Of a DNA stretch of 64,000 nt, positions 28,681 through 38,086 are shown piece after piece; within the stretch, counting starts at the first letter, position 1, and each line of letters starts with the position of its first letter. The notes under the pieces are model-generated. The model made no database searches. It was not told the DNA's origin and saw only the letters and a program-made list of their open reading frames with translations. The DNA comes from an uncultured Chlorobiaceae bacterium (GTDB taxonomy: Bacteria; Bacteroidota; Chlorobiia; Chlorobiales; Chlorobiaceae). Where the stretch lies: the NCBI GenBank assembly GCA_903994635.1, contig CAJEXQ010000002.1, forward strand, positions 123,018-187,017, written 5' to 3'. The position numbers were made by a program, and so were the translations under genes.

Positions 28681-29205
28681 ATGTTACCAACAACAAAAAA
28701 GAGTCCGAAGCCACCGGGAGTTGCGATATGGGTATCGGTAACGCTGCTCTGGGGAACGGTGTTTTACTGGACATCAATTTTCATGTTACAGCTTGCCTCG
28801 GCAAGGCTTGGAGAGGGCTCTTTTCACCCGTCCAAAAGTGATCTGTGGAGTGTTTATGGCATTCAGGTGGTGGTGCTGATTGTCTTTGCTCTCGTTGCCA
28901 TGCTTGTCAGAGGGGCGCTTGATCCAGGAGGTATTCAGCAGGTTAAGAGGTGGCAGAACATTTCGGATGGCAAGGGCGAGAGGCTCTTTATCTCTTTTGC
29001 CGGAAGTCTTGCAACCAGTTTTTTCTTTACCGCCCTTACGGCGTTGACCTTTCTCGGAAGTGCGATCGTTCTTGGCTTTGCGGTGGCTTTTACCCTGCCA
29101 GTTGTTTTGCTTGGAGCACTCTTCAATGTTGGAGCTGGTATAGCTGCCTCATTGATTGTAGGTTTCATTTTTTTGATTGCAAAGGTGGGCAAAAAAAGAT
29201 CGTGA
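28681..29205 (+). CDS. Four-helix membrane protein of unknown function
   Basis: 174 aa, with hydrophobic segments at about 15-38, 60-80, 106-128 and 130-166. Small residues (Gly, Ala, Ser) pack the last two segments. A soluble loop (about 82-102) carries DPGGIQQVKRWQNISDGKGE. No transport or enzymatic motif is recognised. It is monocistronic by layout: hisF diverges upstream and a strong bidirectional terminator follows at 29217-29248. Confidence 0.65.
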   Translation: MLPTTKKSPKPPGVAIWVSVTLLWGTVFYWTSIFMLQLASARLGEGSFHPSKSDLWSVYGIQVVVLIVFALVAMLVRGALDPGGIQQVKRWQNISDGKGERLFISFAGSLATSFFFTALTALTFLGSAIVLGFAVAFTLPVVLLGALFNVGAGIAASLIVGFIFLIAKVGKKRS

Positions 29206-29216
29206 GAGGTAACAAC

Positions 29217-29248
29217 AAAAAAGCACAGCGTGGAAACTGTGCTTTTTT
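29217..29248. terminator. Bidirectional intrinsic terminator
   Basis: AAAAAAGCACAG (29217-29228) pairs perfectly with CTGTGCTTTTTT (29237-29248) around an 8-base loop. Because the stem itself starts with an A-run and ends with a T-run, it works as a terminator on both strands: for the membrane-protein gene on plus and for tRNA-Ala on minus, whose 3' end is only 4 bases away. Confidence 0.9.
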
Positions 29249-29251
29249 CTG

Positions 29252-29324
29252 TGGAGCTAAGGAGACTCGAACTCCTGACCCTTTGCATGCCATGCAAATG
29301 CTCTACCAACTGAGCTATAGCCCC
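29252..29324 (-). tRNA. tRNA-Ala (anticodon GGC)
   Basis: On the minus strand GGGGCTA pairs with TAGCTCC (one G-U), the D arm is TAGCTCAGTTGGTAGAGC, the anticodon stem TTTGC/GCAAA encloses ATGGCAT with anticodon GGC, and the TTCGAGT T-loop is intact. 73 bases; CCA is not encoded. The G3-U70 pair that marks alanine tRNAs is present. Confidence 0.95.
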
Positions 29325-29423
29325 ATGTCCAGAGCTCTAATAAAAAGAAAAAAAAGTTGTTTTTCCAACTGCTTTTGTCGTTTCTTTGTGTGCTGAGCTG
29401 TTATTAATGCAAAATAAGCTGTT

Positions 29424-30305
29424 ATGTCATTGTTGTTTGTTGTCAAGGAAGGTTTTTCAAGTATTGGAAGGGCAAAGTTACCAGCCGCCATTACTGTTGC
29501 AATAAGTTTTTTTGCTCTTGTGCTGCTTGGCCTTTTCAGCACGGCATCACTCAGTTTTCTGGATGTGATACAGGAGATTCGGAGCAGAGTTGAGCTTGAG
29601 GTTTTTCTTGGTGAATCAATCTCGGATTCTCAGGCAATGAATATCACATCGCGTATCAAAAGGTTTGAGGGTGTGCGGGAGGCTGTTTATGTTACCAGGG
29701 ATGAAGCAGCACAAACCTTTAGGCACGACTTTGGTGAGGATATCGTAAGGATTTTAGGCTCAAACCCGTTGCCGAGGTCCATCAAGCTGAAATTTCTTCC
29801 CGACTATGCAAGTCCAGAACGTCTCGAACGGATTGTTCAAGAGATACGCGCCATTGTTCCCGACGTTGATATCCGCTATAACCAGTCATTTCTTGGCCAG
29901 GTCGAGCAGAATGCCCGGTTGTTTACGTTGGTCACCGGAGGCATAGGGCTCCTGATTTCGGTAGCAACCATTGTGCTGATCGGCTATACCATACGACTGG
30001 CTATGTATTCAAGGAAGGAGAAGATCAGAACCATGCGTCTGGTTGGGGCTACGGGGTGGTTTATAGGCGCCCCATATATCATTGAGGGGGCGCTCCAGGG
30101 GTTGCTTTCAGGAGCACTTGCAGCAGGGGCGCTCTACCTGCTCCTCGATCAACTGCTTTTCACCTATGAGCCAACACTTTACCAGGTGGTGCAATCTTCC
30201 GCGTTGCTTGTCTATCCAGCCACAGTTGCGCTTGGTCTCTGCCTCGGCATTTTTGGCAGCGCACTCTCAGTGAGCAAATACCTCAGGGCCGTGTCGAAAC
30301 GGTAG
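29424..30305 (+). CDS. ftsX: Cell-division ABC-like membrane protein FtsX
   Basis: 293 aa partner of the ATPase FtsE, which couples divisome assembly to cell-wall hydrolase activation. Topology is the family's: one N-terminal membrane segment (about 18-42), an extracellular domain (about 45-165) with VELEVFLGESIS and MNITSRIKRFEGV, and three C-terminal helices. The cytoplasmic loop SRKEKIRTMRLVGATGWFI between helices 2 and 3 is the hallmark. ftsE is not in the window neighbourhood. It converges on nfo with six bases between them. Confidence 0.92.
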   Translation: MSLLFVVKEGFSSIGRAKLPAAITVAISFFALVLLGLFSTASLSFLDVIQEIRSRVELEVFLGESISDSQAMNITSRIKRFEGVREAVYVTRDEAAQTFRHDFGEDIVRILGSNPLPRSIKLKFLPDYASPERLERIVQEIRAIVPDVDIRYNQSFLGQVEQNARLFTLVTGGIGLLISVATIVLIGYTIRLAMYSRKEKIRTMRLVGATGWFIGAPYIIEGALQGLLSGALAAGALYLLLDQLLFTYEPTLYQVVQSSALLVYPATVALGLCLGIFGSALSVSKYLRAVSKR

Positions 30306-30311
30306 CCAGCA

Positions 30312-31154
30312 CTACCCTTCAAGTGAGTAGAGCAGGCTGATCTCTGCGCTCCAGGCCTCATGGTCTGGAGTCTCAAGGATCAGCGGAATCTCTTCACAGG
30401 CAGGGTTATTCATGATGTATGAGAAGACCTCCATTCCAATTGTTCCTTTCCCGATGCTTGCATGGCGGTCAACCCGGCTGCCGAGTGGCTGCATGGCATC
30501 GTTGAGGTGCATTCCCCGCAGGTATTGGAGCCCCACAATCCTGTCGAACTCACTGAAGGTCAGTTCGGCGGCTTCGGTGCACTGCAAGTCGTAACCGCTG
30601 GCGAAGAGGTGGCAGGTGTCGAGACATACGCCGACTCTTGATTTATCTTCAATCCGGTCAACAAGAAAGGCCAGTTGTTCAAACCGGTTGCCAAGATTGG
30701 TGCCTTGTCCGGCGGTGTTTTCAATGACAGCAGTTACTCCCTTTGTGGCATTGAGCGAGATATTGATTGATTCGGCAATCAGTTGCAGGCATTTTTCTTC
30801 TGTAATCTCTTTGAGGTGGCTGCCCGGATGAAAGTTCAGCAGGAGTAATCCAAGCTCCTCAACCCGCTGCATCTCCTCAACAAAAGCTTCGCGCGCACGC
30901 TGGAGCTTGTCGGGGTCGGGACTGCCGAGGTTGATGAGGTAGCTGTCGTGAGGCAGGATCTGTTCCGGCTTGAAGCCGCCGTCGCTGCAGTTCTGCTGAA
31001 AAGCATCTATTGAGCCCGTTGTGAGTTTCGGGGCTCTCCATTGCCGCTGGTTTTTGGTAAAGAGGGCAAAAGCTTTAGCTCCGATGCTGCTTGCCTGTAA
31101 TGGAGCATTTTCGACTCCTCCGGCAGTACTGACATGCGCTCCAACTCGTTTCAT
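30312..31154 (-). CDS. nfo: Endonuclease IV (AP endonuclease)
   Basis: Cuts the DNA backbone 5' to abasic sites in base-excision repair. 280 aa TIM barrel. Zinc-ligand and family motifs in order: [14 protein letters not shown] at the N-terminus, NFHPGSHL near 110, [13 protein letters not shown] near 143, [14 protein letters not shown] near 178, [23 protein letters not shown] near 215-235, and LILETPDHE near 260. All are intact. It follows the glycosyltransferase gene on the same strand with 13 bases between them. Confidence 0.96.
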   Translation of the reverse strand: MKRVGAHVSTAGGVENAPLQASSIGAKAFALFTKNQRQWRAPKLTTGSIDAFQQNCSDGGFKPEQILPHDSYLINLGSPDPDKLQRAREAFVEEMQRVEELGLLLLNFHPGSHLKEITEEKCLQLIAESINISLNATKGVTAVIENTAGQGTNLGNRFEQLAFLVDRIEDKSRVGVCLDTCHLFASGYDLQCTEAAELTFSEFDRIVGLQYLRGMHLNDAMQPLGSRVDRHASIGKGTIGMEVFSYIMNNPACEEIPLILETPDHEAWSAEISLLYSLEG

Positions 31155-31167
31155 AAAAGAATTAAAA

Positions 31168-32160
31168 TTAATCGGTTGTATTGAAATTTCTGGCCTGTTC
31201 GGCGGTGAGATTCAGCGTTTCGCGAACGGTAAAAGCACTCCCTCTGGATGATGAGGTTGAGAGCATCTCTCCAAGCAGCCCGGTCGAAAAAAGCTGCACT
31301 CCAAGAATCAGCAGCAGGATGCCGAGAAAAAGAATCGGGCGGTTGCTGATTGGTTTATGGAGCAGAATTTTATCGAGGGTGAGATAGAGGCTTATGAGAA
31401 AGCCGAAGAGAAAGCTTGTGAGGCCAGCCATGCCAAAAAAGTGCATTGGGCGGCGAAGATAGCGCGTGATGAAGAGCACCGAAAGAAAATCAAAAAGCCC
31501 TGAAAAAAACCTTGATGAACCATATTTGGTGCTCCCGAATTTCCTGGCGTGGTGCTCGACCGGCAGCTCGGCAATTCTGAAACCCATCCAGTGAGCGAGT
31601 ACCGGAATGTAGCGGTGCATGTCGCCATGCAGCTCCAGCCGACGGGTCACCTCCTGGCGGTACACCTTCAGGCCACAGTTGAAATCGTGAATGGGGATGC
31701 CCGAAAAAAGACGGGTCACTCCATTGAAAAGCTTTGAAGGAATGGTTTTGGAGAGCGGATCCTTGCGCTGCTGCTTCCATCCACTGACCAGATCATACCC
31801 TTCTTGCAGTTTTTTGATCATCTCCTTTATGGCAAAGGGGTCGTCCTGCATGTCGGCATCGATGGTGCAGACATAGTCGCCCGTGGCTGCCATAAACCCT
31901 GCGGAGAGTGCGGCTGTTTTTCCGAAGTTTCTCTGAAAGGAGATCAGCCGAAGCTCCGGCCTTAAGGGAATCATGCTGCCGATCAGGGCATGCGAATCGT
32001 CGGTGGAGCCATCGTCAACCATGATAATTTCAAAAGAAAACGACTCCTTGAAGAGTGCGTGCAACTCCTTTTCGCCCATGGCAGCAGAGAGTTGCTCAAG
32101 CAGCTCAGGAAGCGATTCCCGTTCATTGAAGAGCGGGACGACAATGGAAAGTAAGGGCAA
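31168..32160 (-). CDS. GT2 family glycosyltransferase (polyprenyl-phosphate sugar transferase type)
   Basis: 330 aa. The N-terminal GT-A domain opens [22 protein letters not shown] and has the nucleotide-sugar and metal sites VDDGSTDDS and [10 protein letters not shown] (DxD-like). Two membrane helices follow at about 235-260 and 268-295. This layout fits enzymes that load a sugar on undecaprenyl or dolichyl phosphate, as in DPM1, ArnC or GtrB proteins. The sugar is not evident. The gene lies between nfo and queE on the minus strand. Confidence 0.9.
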   Translation of the reverse strand: MPLLSIVVPLFNERESLPELLEQLSAAMGEKELHALFKESFSFEIIMVDDGSTDDSHALIGSMIPLRPELRLISFQRNFGKTAALSAGFMAATGDYVCTIDADMQDDPFAIKEMIKKLQEGYDLVSGWKQQRKDPLSKTIPSKLFNGVTRLFSGIPIHDFNCGLKVYRQEVTRRLELHGDMHRYIPVLAHWMGFRIAELPVEHHARKFGSTKYGSSRFFSGLFDFLSVLFITRYLRRPMHFFGMAGLTSFLFGFLISLYLTLDKILLHKPISNRPILFLGILLLILGVQLFSTGLLGEMLSTSSSRGSAFTVRETLNLTAEQARNFNTTD

Positions 32161-32224
32161 ATGAATAACAGGCTAAATGGTAATGTATAGCGGAAAGGTA
32201 AGGAGTAAAGGGGGGAACGCCAAA

Positions 32225-32896
32225 CTATACTCCTCTTCTGGAGGGATCCCAGAGGTATTTGTGGAGCTGGAGTTGCAGCCTTGCCTGGAGGCGGTCGCGA
32301 AGCATCCATTCAGCAAGTTCAGCCGGATCAAGTTTGCCGAATGCCACTCCCATCATGATGGTGAAGGAATCGGTCAGTTGGTGTTGTTGCAGAAGCGAGG
32401 TTGCCCACTGGTAATCATCGTTGTCGGCAATAACGATCTTGAATTCAAAGGTGTGGCGGTGGGGAAGTTCCGCTTCAAGCGCAAGGCGGATGTTATCAGG
32501 ATTGTTGTGCTGTGCCACTCCGGAAGAGGGAGGTTTGATATCAATGATTTTATGGACCCGCTGGTCAACCTTTTCGACAGAGATAAATCCGCCGGTTTCA
32601 AGCAGTACCTTTTTATGGAGATCGCAGAGTTGTGTCATCAGCGGGTAAACTGCTGGCTGAAGCAGTGGTTCGCCACCGGTGATTTCAAAAATGGGCACCT
32701 GGTAGGTGAGCACACTCTGAATAACCTCCTCTATCTCAAACTCCTCTCCCTTATCTTCAGCATAGCTGGTGTCGCACCCGACGCAGCCGTGGCCGCAGCC
32801 AGCAAGCCGTATGAAGGCGCAGGGCCAGCCAGCAAAGGAGCCCTCTCCCTGAATGGAGTGAAATATTTCGCTGATCCCCAGAGTGGTGCCGCTCAT
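32225..32896 (-). CDS. queE: 7-carboxy-7-deazaguanine synthase
   Basis: Radical SAM enzyme of queuosine synthesis that contracts 6-carboxytetrahydropterin to CDG. The N-terminus ISEIFHSIQGEGSFAGWPCAF is the QueE signature; the cluster ligands lie in CGHGCVGC (CxxxCxxC, near residue 34), followed by DTSYA. ITGGEPLLQ (near 72) is the SAM-binding Gly motif. 223 aa. It overlaps purN by 4 bases, so the two are coupled. queG, the last step of the pathway, is also in the window at 38.2-39.2 kb. Confidence 0.94.
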   Translation of the reverse strand: MSGTTLGISEIFHSIQGEGSFAGWPCAFIRLAGCGHGCVGCDTSYAEDKGEEFEIEEVIQSVLTYQVPIFEITGGEPLLQPAVYPLMTQLCDLHKKVLLETGGFISVEKVDQRVHKIIDIKPPSSGVAQHNNPDNIRLALEAELPHRHTFEFKIVIADNDDYQWATSLLQQHQLTDSFTIMMGVAFGKLDPAELAEWMLRDRLQARLQLQLHKYLWDPSRRGV

Positions 32897-33495
32897 GATC
32901 CCAGCAAGGTCAGCAGTTTTTCAAGGGCATCAGGATAAAGCGCATGCTCGCATTCCAGCACCCTTGCGGCAAGAGTTACCGGAGTGTCATCCAGCAAGAC
33001 CGGTACGGTTCGCTGAAGCAGAATCTCCCCCTTGTCATACTCCTCATTGACAAAATGGACTGTCGCTCCCGATGTAGTTTCACCCGCTCCAAGCACAGCC
33101 GAGTGAACATGAATTCCATACATTCCCTCACCGCCGAATTTTGGCAGAAGAGCGGGATGAATGTTGAGCATCCTCTCCGGAAATGCCGCGACAACGGCAT
33201 CCGGCACCTTGCGCATATAGCCTGCCAAAAGGATGATATCGATATGATGCTCTTTCAGCCGTTCAACCATTGCGTCGGCAAACTCATCAAAGGAGGAGAA
33301 CTGTTTTTCGGTGATATGGAGCGTTGCAATGCCGTTCTGCTCTGCAAACTCCATGGCTCCGCACCGGGCGCGGTTCGACAGGCAGAGAACGATCTCCGCA
33401 GGGAGTTGTTTGTTCCTGATCGACTTAAAAAGCGCCTTGAAATTGCTGCCGCTGCCGGAGCAGAAGACGGCGATGCGAGTTTTGTTGGTCGTCAT
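32893..33495 (-). CDS. purN: Phosphoribosylglycinamide formyltransferase
   Basis: Transfers formyl from 10-formyl-THF to GAR in purine synthesis. 200 aa. The FCSGSGSNFKAL loop binds the GAR phosphate; NIHPALLPKFGGEGMYG carries the catalytic Asn and His (near residue 108-110), and the catalytic Asp lies in EYDKGEILLQ (near 145). It is the first gene of the purN-queE unit and is divergent from purH across 2.5 kb of accessory DNA. Confidence 0.96.
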   Translation of the reverse strand: MTTNKTRIAVFCSGSGSNFKALFKSIRNKQLPAEIVLCLSNRARCGAMEFAEQNGIATLHITEKQFSSFDEFADAMVERLKEHHIDIILLAGYMRKVPDAVVAAFPERMLNIHPALLPKFGGEGMYGIHVHSAVLGAGETTSGATVHFVNEEYDKGEILLQRTVPVLLDDTPVTLAARVLECEHALYPDALEKLLTLLGS

Positions 33496-33853
33496 TGTGG
33501 TAATCCTGTTATTTTCTGATTGTATTATAACTTCTATCCATTTCCAAGTTTTTCTGATTTTCTTTGCGGTTTCTGTTTTTTACCTCAGTGCTTTCATTTA
33601 CTCTGCAATTATTTGTACACTTTCAGTAATCTGTTTCCCGTGCTCAGCAAACACTCTTTCAGTGACAAGAGCTTCGATCATCCCTGAAATGGCGTAATCT
33701 GATGACTACTTTGCGTATTGGCTTTTGTTGTCTCTTCCTGGCAGAAGGCATTTGGCAAAGTTACTTTATTGAATTTGTTATAAAAGAAAGAAATTTGTAT
33801 TTCAAGTGTATTGGTTCATATAATAATCAGATATCTACATCGGGGAAAAGGTT
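33496..33853. other. AT-rich intergenic region with the promoter of an antitoxin gene
   Basis: About 360 bases between purN and the antitoxin gene, AT-rich and without a convincing coding frame. The right end holds TTGTAT (33795-33800), an 18-base spacer and TATAAT (33819-33824), followed by the palindrome AGATATCT at 33829-33836. Confidence 0.6.
33795..33824 (+). promoter_or_regulatory. Sigma-70-type promoter of the toxin-antitoxin remnant
   Basis: TTGTAT (33795-33800) and an exact TATAAT (33819-33824) are 18 bases apart and 30 bases ahead of the ATG at 33854. The palindrome AGATATCT (33829-33836) at the expected transcription start could be an autoregulatory site. Confidence 0.55.
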
Positions 33854-34165
33854 ATGAATACGGTCACGCATAAAGACAACGAACGAACTTTGATCAACAT
33901 TGCCCGCTTCTTGCCATCCAGTCGGGTGGAGCAACTGGTTGATTTTGCTCGTTTTCTTGAAGCTCAGATTTTGAGTGAAAATATTGTGAAGGAAGAAGCT
34001 GTTCTGGAGATAGAAGCCGATAATGAGCGCTGGGATGCACTCATGGCAACGGACAAAGCACAGACCTTATTGGAAAAAATGGCTGGTGAAGCATTGGCTG
34101 AACATCAATCAGGTAAGACAAAACCAATGGCGTTCAATCGTAAAGGAGGTATTGAGCCAGGATGA
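33854..34165 (+). CDS. Putative antitoxin
   Basis: 103 aa, acidic. The first half (LINIARFLPSSRVEQLVDFARFLEAQ) resembles DUF2281-like or related antitoxins that open with a helix-turn-helix-type dimer segment; the second half, rich in Glu and Ala, is probably disordered until bound. Its TGA (34163-34165) overlaps the ATG of the following RelE-like toxin frame by 4 bases, the classic antitoxin-toxin coupling. The frame is intact while the toxin is broken. Family placement is by pattern and context. Confidence 0.65.
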   Translation: MNTVTHKDNERTLINIARFLPSSRVEQLVDFARFLEAQILSENIVKEEAVLEIEADNERWDALMATDKAQTLLEKMAGEALAEHQSGKTKPMAFNRKGGIEPG

Positions 34166-34422
34166 AATCAGTCACGACTTCACAGTTCTGGAAGCTCTAT
34201 GAGGCATTACCGGAAGGGGTGCAGCATCGTGCAGACAGAGCTTATGAGTTTATGGCAGATCAATCCTCGCGCCCATGGACTCTATTTCAAGCGCGTTGGT
34301 AAGCGACAGCCGTTCGCATTGGCAGAGGCTATCGAGCGATGGGTATACTTGGGGCAGAAGTCATCCTCTGGTTTTGGATCGGGCATCACGATGTGTATGA
34401 CCGCCTGCTCGGGAATCTGTAG
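34162..34422 (+). pseudogene. RelE-like toxin gene with two frame disruptions
   Basis: ATG 34162 opens SVTTSQFWKLYEALPEGV and runs to about 34250. There an extra T in TTT (34249-34251) moves the coherent reading one base on, giving LWQINPRAHGLYFKRVGKRQ. Near 34310 the reading returns to the first frame as VRIGRGYRAMGILGAEVILW and then FWIGHHDVYDRLLGN to TAG 34420-34422. Joined, these make a typical ~85-aa RelE/HigB-type toxin. As it stands the first frame meets TAA near 34300, so no full toxin can be made. Sequencing error is possible but would need two independent faults. Confidence 0.7.
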
Positions 34423-34531
34423 CGATGTACCAGAACTTCCTGGTTGCATGACGCTTTTCAGGAAGGTCTGGATTTGGATCCGGAAGTGCTTTATGAAAAA
34501 TCGGCGAGAGTCGAGGATCCATTGACTAAAT

Positions 34532-35518
34532 ATGCGTAATCAAGTGGTTGATTATGAGAATATTGATTTGTTGAACATGAACTACAAAACTCAATCAAAT
34601 TGGAGGGAGATCCAAAGCTTTCTGCCCAAAGAATTTCAGCTTGTACTGGATAATGAACCCTCAGAAGAGTGGTGGCAATGGGGAGGACATGAGGTTCATC
34701 TTGACTGTTTTCGCAATCCTCGGTCAGAGGTGAAAGTGATCCTCTTTCATGGAGTTGGCACCAACGGGCGGCAAATGTCGACCATACTGGGCAGCCCCTT
34801 GTTCAAGCGTGGCTTTGAAACTATTGCCATTGATATGCCCGAATATGGTATGACACGGGTTGCATCTGGTGTGCTTGTAACCTACGACGATTGGGTTCAG
34901 GCTGGCAGTGACCTCATTGATGCTGAGCTTGAAAAAGATGGCCGACCGATTGTACTCTACGGTCTCAGTGCCGGTGGTATGCTTGCGTGGCATGTAGCAG
35001 CTCTCAACAAAAAGGTCAAAGGCATCGTTGGCATGACTTTTCTCGATCAACAAGAACAACAGGTTCGCGATGAAACTGCGTTGAATTTCCTCATGAGTCG
35101 CATAGGGGTGCCATTGACCCATCTGGCAGCAAAAACACCACTGGCAGCTCTTCGTATGCCGATGAGCCTGGCAAGCAAAATGTCGGCGCTGGTCAATAAT
35201 AAAGCGGCGCTCAAGGCTTGCTTGAAAGACACGACATCGGCGGGCAAATGGGTCACTATGAAGTTTCTCAGCTCGCTTACCACATATAAACCTGTGGTTG
35301 AGCCCGAAGCTTTTGATATATGTCCGATTTTACTGACTCAACCAGCAAAAGATAGCTGGACACCCTTGTATCTCAGCGAGCTTTTCCTCAAGCGTGTCAA
35401 TCGTGTGCCGAAAAAGGTGGTGATGCTTGAAAATGCTGGCCACTATCCTCTGGAGCAGCCTGGCTTGACGCAGATGAACGACGCTGTGGTGGACTTTATC
35501 CATTCGTGCACTCTCTGA
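34532..35518 (+). CDS. Alpha/beta hydrolase
   Basis: 328 aa. The oxyanion-hole motif FHGVGTNGRQ lies near residue 75 and the nucleophile elbow GLSAGG near 149, with Ser151 as nucleophile. A candidate acid is in LLTQPAKDSW near 275, and the catalytic His in ENAGHYPLEQPG near 310. No signal peptide, so cytoplasmic. Substrate unknown. ATG 34532 is used; ATG 34577 is an alternative, as neither has a good Shine-Dalgarno. It sits in the accessory patch between purN and purH, right after the toxin remnant. Confidence 0.85.
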   Translation: MRNQVVDYENIDLLNMNYKTQSNWREIQSFLPKEFQLVLDNEPSEEWWQWGGHEVHLDCFRNPRSEVKVILFHGVGTNGRQMSTILGSPLFKRGFETIAIDMPEYGMTRVASGVLVTYDDWVQAGSDLIDAELEKDGRPIVLYGLSAGGMLAWHVAALNKKVKGIVGMTFLDQQEQQVRDETALNFLMSRIGVPLTHLAAKTPLAALRMPMSLASKMSALVNNKAALKACLKDTTSAGKWVTMKFLSSLTTYKPVVEPEAFDICPILLTQPAKDSWTPLYLSELFLKRVNRVPKKVVMLENAGHYPLEQPGLTQMNDAVVDFIHSCTL

Positions 35519-35960
35519 TACCATCCTTTTAATGACTGAATTTCCATAACCCCTTTTGTTGCGTCCTCAGTGTGGCGTATTATTGCGTATTGTAGTCTTG
35601 TGTTTCTGATAATAATAAGCTATTCTTTAGCTTTCGGGGCCGGAGTTTCTGTTGATAAGGCAAGCACTGAGTTGAGGGTGATGTGAGCATCAAGTGTTTG
35701 GCTTTGGTGTGGTGTGGTGAGATTCAGCCTGCTTTGGTTGAGAATAATACAAGGTTACAGTTTGACCTCAAACGCCTGCCCGAAAATGAAGAAAATAAAA
35801 ATGCCTGGATAGCTATGCCGAGTAGGGGTTCGTGGCTGACTTTAGCGTCATGAGTTTCGATTTACCTGCAAAAATGTTTGATGTTCAGTGCTGTGTAGGG
35901 ATTTTTTCTTAAATTCCGCCTGTACAAACAACACTGAAACGATTAAATAAATTTTTGCAA
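35519..35960. other. Intergenic region upstream of purH
   Basis: About 440 bases with no convincing coding frame, riboswitch or terminator. GCGTATT appears twice, 10 bases apart, at 35575-35591. I see no strong promoter pair for purH. Confidence 0.5.
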
Positions 35961-37538
35961 ATGTCTGATCCTGTCATCAAGCGGGCGCTGGTCTCTGTAT
36001 CTGATAAAACCGGTATTGTGGATTTCTGCCGGGAGCTTTCGCTCCTCGGTGTCGAGATTTTTTCAACAGGGGGAACCCTGAAGTCGCTTCAAGATGCAGG
36101 TGTCAGCGCAGCCTCTATCTCAACTATAACCGGGTTTCCAGAAATCATGGATGGAAGGGTCAAAACCCTTCACCCGAACATCCATGGTGGACTGCTTGCC
36201 ATCAGGGAAAATGCTGGCCATGTGAAGCAGGCGGTCGAGAACGGCATCAGCTTTATTGATATGGTTGTGGTGAACCTTTATCCGTTTGAGGCAACCGTAG
36301 CCAAACTGGATGTGACGTTTGAAGATGCGATTGAGAATATTGATATCGGTGGCCCTTCGATGCTTAGGAGCGCGGCCAAGAATAACGAGTCGGTCACCGT
36401 GGTTACCGACAGCGCCGATTACGCACTGGTGCTGCTGGAGATGCGGGAGAATAACGGTGCCACCAAACGGGCGACCCGTCTTTCCCTTGCCTTGAAGGTT
36501 TTTGAACTCACTTCCCGCTATGATCGTGCCATTGCCTCTTATCTGACCGGAGCTGTCGGAGGAACGCAGCATGAGGCGGCTGCGAAGATGACCGTGAAGC
36601 TTGAGCGTGAACTCGATATGCGTTATGGTGAGAACCCGCATCAAAGTGCGGGGCTCTATCGCCTGACCGATGAGAACGGAACCCGTTCATTTGAAGACTT
36701 TTTCGAGAAGTTGCATGGCAAGGAGCTCTCCTACAACAACATGCTTGATATTGCCGCAGCCGTCACCCTTATTGAGGAGTTTCGTGGTGAGGAGCCGACT
36801 GTCGTCATTGTCAAACACACCAATCCTTGCGGGGTTGCCCAGGCCTCGACGCTTGCTGAAGCCTATCGCAGGGCATTTTCAACCGATACCCAGGCTCCTT
36901 TTGGGGGCATTATCGCCTTTAACCGTCCTCTTGATATGGAGGCTGCAAAGGCGGTCAATGAAATCTTTACTGAAATTCTCATTGCTCCGGCTTTTGAGGA
37001 GGGTGTGCTTGAGATGCTGATGAAGAAAAAAGATCGCCGGCTGGTGCAGCAGACAAGTGCCCTGGCCAAAGGTGGCTGGGAGTTCAAATCCACGCCATTC
37101 GGAATGCTTGTTCAGGAACGCGACAGCAAAATTGTTGCAAAAGAGGATCTCCAGGTTGTCACCAAACGGCAGCCGACCGAAGAGGAGATTGCTGACTTGA
37201 TGTTTGCATGGAAGATCTGCAAGCATATCAAGTCGAACACCATTCTCTACGTTAAAAACCGCCAGACCTACGGCGTCGGAGCTGGCCAGATGTCGCGTGT
37301 TGACTCTTCAAAAATTGCACGATGGAAAGCTTCGGAAGTGGGGCTTGACCTGCATGGCTCAGTTGTGGCCTCCGATGCCTTTTTCCCCTTTGCCGATGGT
37401 CTGCTTGCTGCCGCAGAGGCTGGTGTCACCGCTGTTATTCAGCCTGGAGGTTCCATTAGGGATAACGAGGTGATTGAGGCCGCCGATGCCAATAATCTCG
37501 CCATGGTCTTTACCGGCATGAGGCATTTCAAGCATTGA
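35961..37538 (+). CDS. purH: Bifunctional AICAR formyltransferase/IMP cyclohydrolase
   Basis: Last two steps of IMP synthesis. ATG 35961 is used; a TTG six bases earlier is less likely. Residues 1-200 form the MGS-like IMP cyclohydrolase with [12 protein letters not shown] and the [10 protein letters not shown] loop. Residues about 210-525 form the formyltransferase, with [15 protein letters not shown] and [12 protein letters not shown], which contains the catalytic Lys-His pair. 525 aa is full length. It is divergent from purN, but 2.5 kb of accessory genes separates the two. Confidence 0.97.
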   Translation: MSDPVIKRALVSVSDKTGIVDFCRELSLLGVEIFSTGGTLKSLQDAGVSAASISTITGFPEIMDGRVKTLHPNIHGGLLAIRENAGHVKQAVENGISFIDMVVVNLYPFEATVAKLDVTFEDAIENIDIGGPSMLRSAAKNNESVTVVTDSADYALVLLEMRENNGATKRATRLSLALKVFELTSRYDRAIASYLTGAVGGTQHEAAAKMTVKLERELDMRYGENPHQSAGLYRLTDENGTRSFEDFFEKLHGKELSYNNMLDIAAAVTLIEEFRGEEPTVVIVKHTNPCGVAQASTLAEAYRRAFSTDTQAPFGGIIAFNRPLDMEAAKAVNEIFTEILIAPAFEEGVLEMLMKKKDRRLVQQTSALAKGGWEFKSTPFGMLVQERDSKIVAKEDLQVVTKRQPTEEEIADLMFAWKICKHIKSNTILYVKNRQTYGVGAGQMSRVDSSKIARWKASEVGLDLHGSVVASDAFFPFADGLLAAAEAGVTAVIQPGGSIRDNEVIEAADANNLAMVFTGMRHFKH

Positions 37539-37815
37539 GCTAGTGGGATAGCAAGAGCATTCATCGGATGAAGAGGTTGTGCGAACTGTTTCGCGAGAGT
37601 TTCGTGAGGCGTTGCGTACTGACCGCTGAAGGGCGGAGTTTTTGGTTGGGGCGGCCTTGGTATCCAAGAAAATCAAATCCTTTTTCGGTTCTGCCGACGA
37701 GTCGCCTGACTGGGCTATTAAGTAAAGCTGTTTTGTTTTACACTGCCAATATGTAAATTTCTGTCCTGTTTTTTTCCTCGCATTCATTAATTCCTTAATA
37801 CCAGGAGATACTATT

Positions 37816-38067
37816 ATGTCATTAGATCAAGCAAAAGCGTTCATTGCGAAGATGGAGTCGGACGATGCTTTTAGAGAGCGTGTTAAGTCTATCGGGAGTG
37901 TTGCCGAGCGGTTCGAGTTCATCAAAAGCGAGGGGTTTGACTGTAGCCAAGAGGAGATTAACCAGATATCTGCCCCGTTATCACTTGAGGATCTCGATGC
38001 AGCAGCGGGAGGAGGAGGGACCGAATCAAGATACACAATCCCTGAAAAAGATAAATGGGAGGAGTAG
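37816..38067 (+). CDS. Nif11-type leader peptide (putative RiPP precursor)
   Basis: 83 aa. The N-terminal region MSLDQAKAFIAKMESDDAF and then ERFEFIKSEGFDCSQEEI matches the Nif11-like leader fold; it ends LSLEDLDAAAGGGG, with the double-Gly cleavage site at residues 65-68. The remaining 15 residues (TESRYTIPEKDKWEE) would be the core peptide; it has no Cys and only two Thr and one Ser. AGGAGA lies 9 bases before the ATG and a strong terminator follows, so it is a single-gene unit. No modification enzyme or peptidase-containing transporter is nearby. It could be a precursor served by distant enzymes or a leader-like regulator. Confidence 0.75.
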   Translation: MSLDQAKAFIAKMESDDAFRERVKSIGSVAERFEFIKSEGFDCSQEEINQISAPLSLEDLDAAAGGGGTESRYTIPEKDKWEE

Positions 38068-38086
38068 AAATAATAAGAGGCAACTG

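Noticed and set aside
34423..34539. A coherent-looking frame (SWLHDAFQEGLDLDPEVLYE...) between the toxin remnant and the hydrolase
   Set aside because: It has no start codon except a TTG, begins right after the toxin stop, and I cannot match it to a family. It may be a leftover of another gene, but it is not reported as one.
33711..35592. TTGCGTATTG at 33711-33720 and again at 35583-35592, flanking the accessory patch, as possible attachment sites
   Set aside because: Only ten bases match and the sequence around them differs; no integrase or transposase is present in the window.
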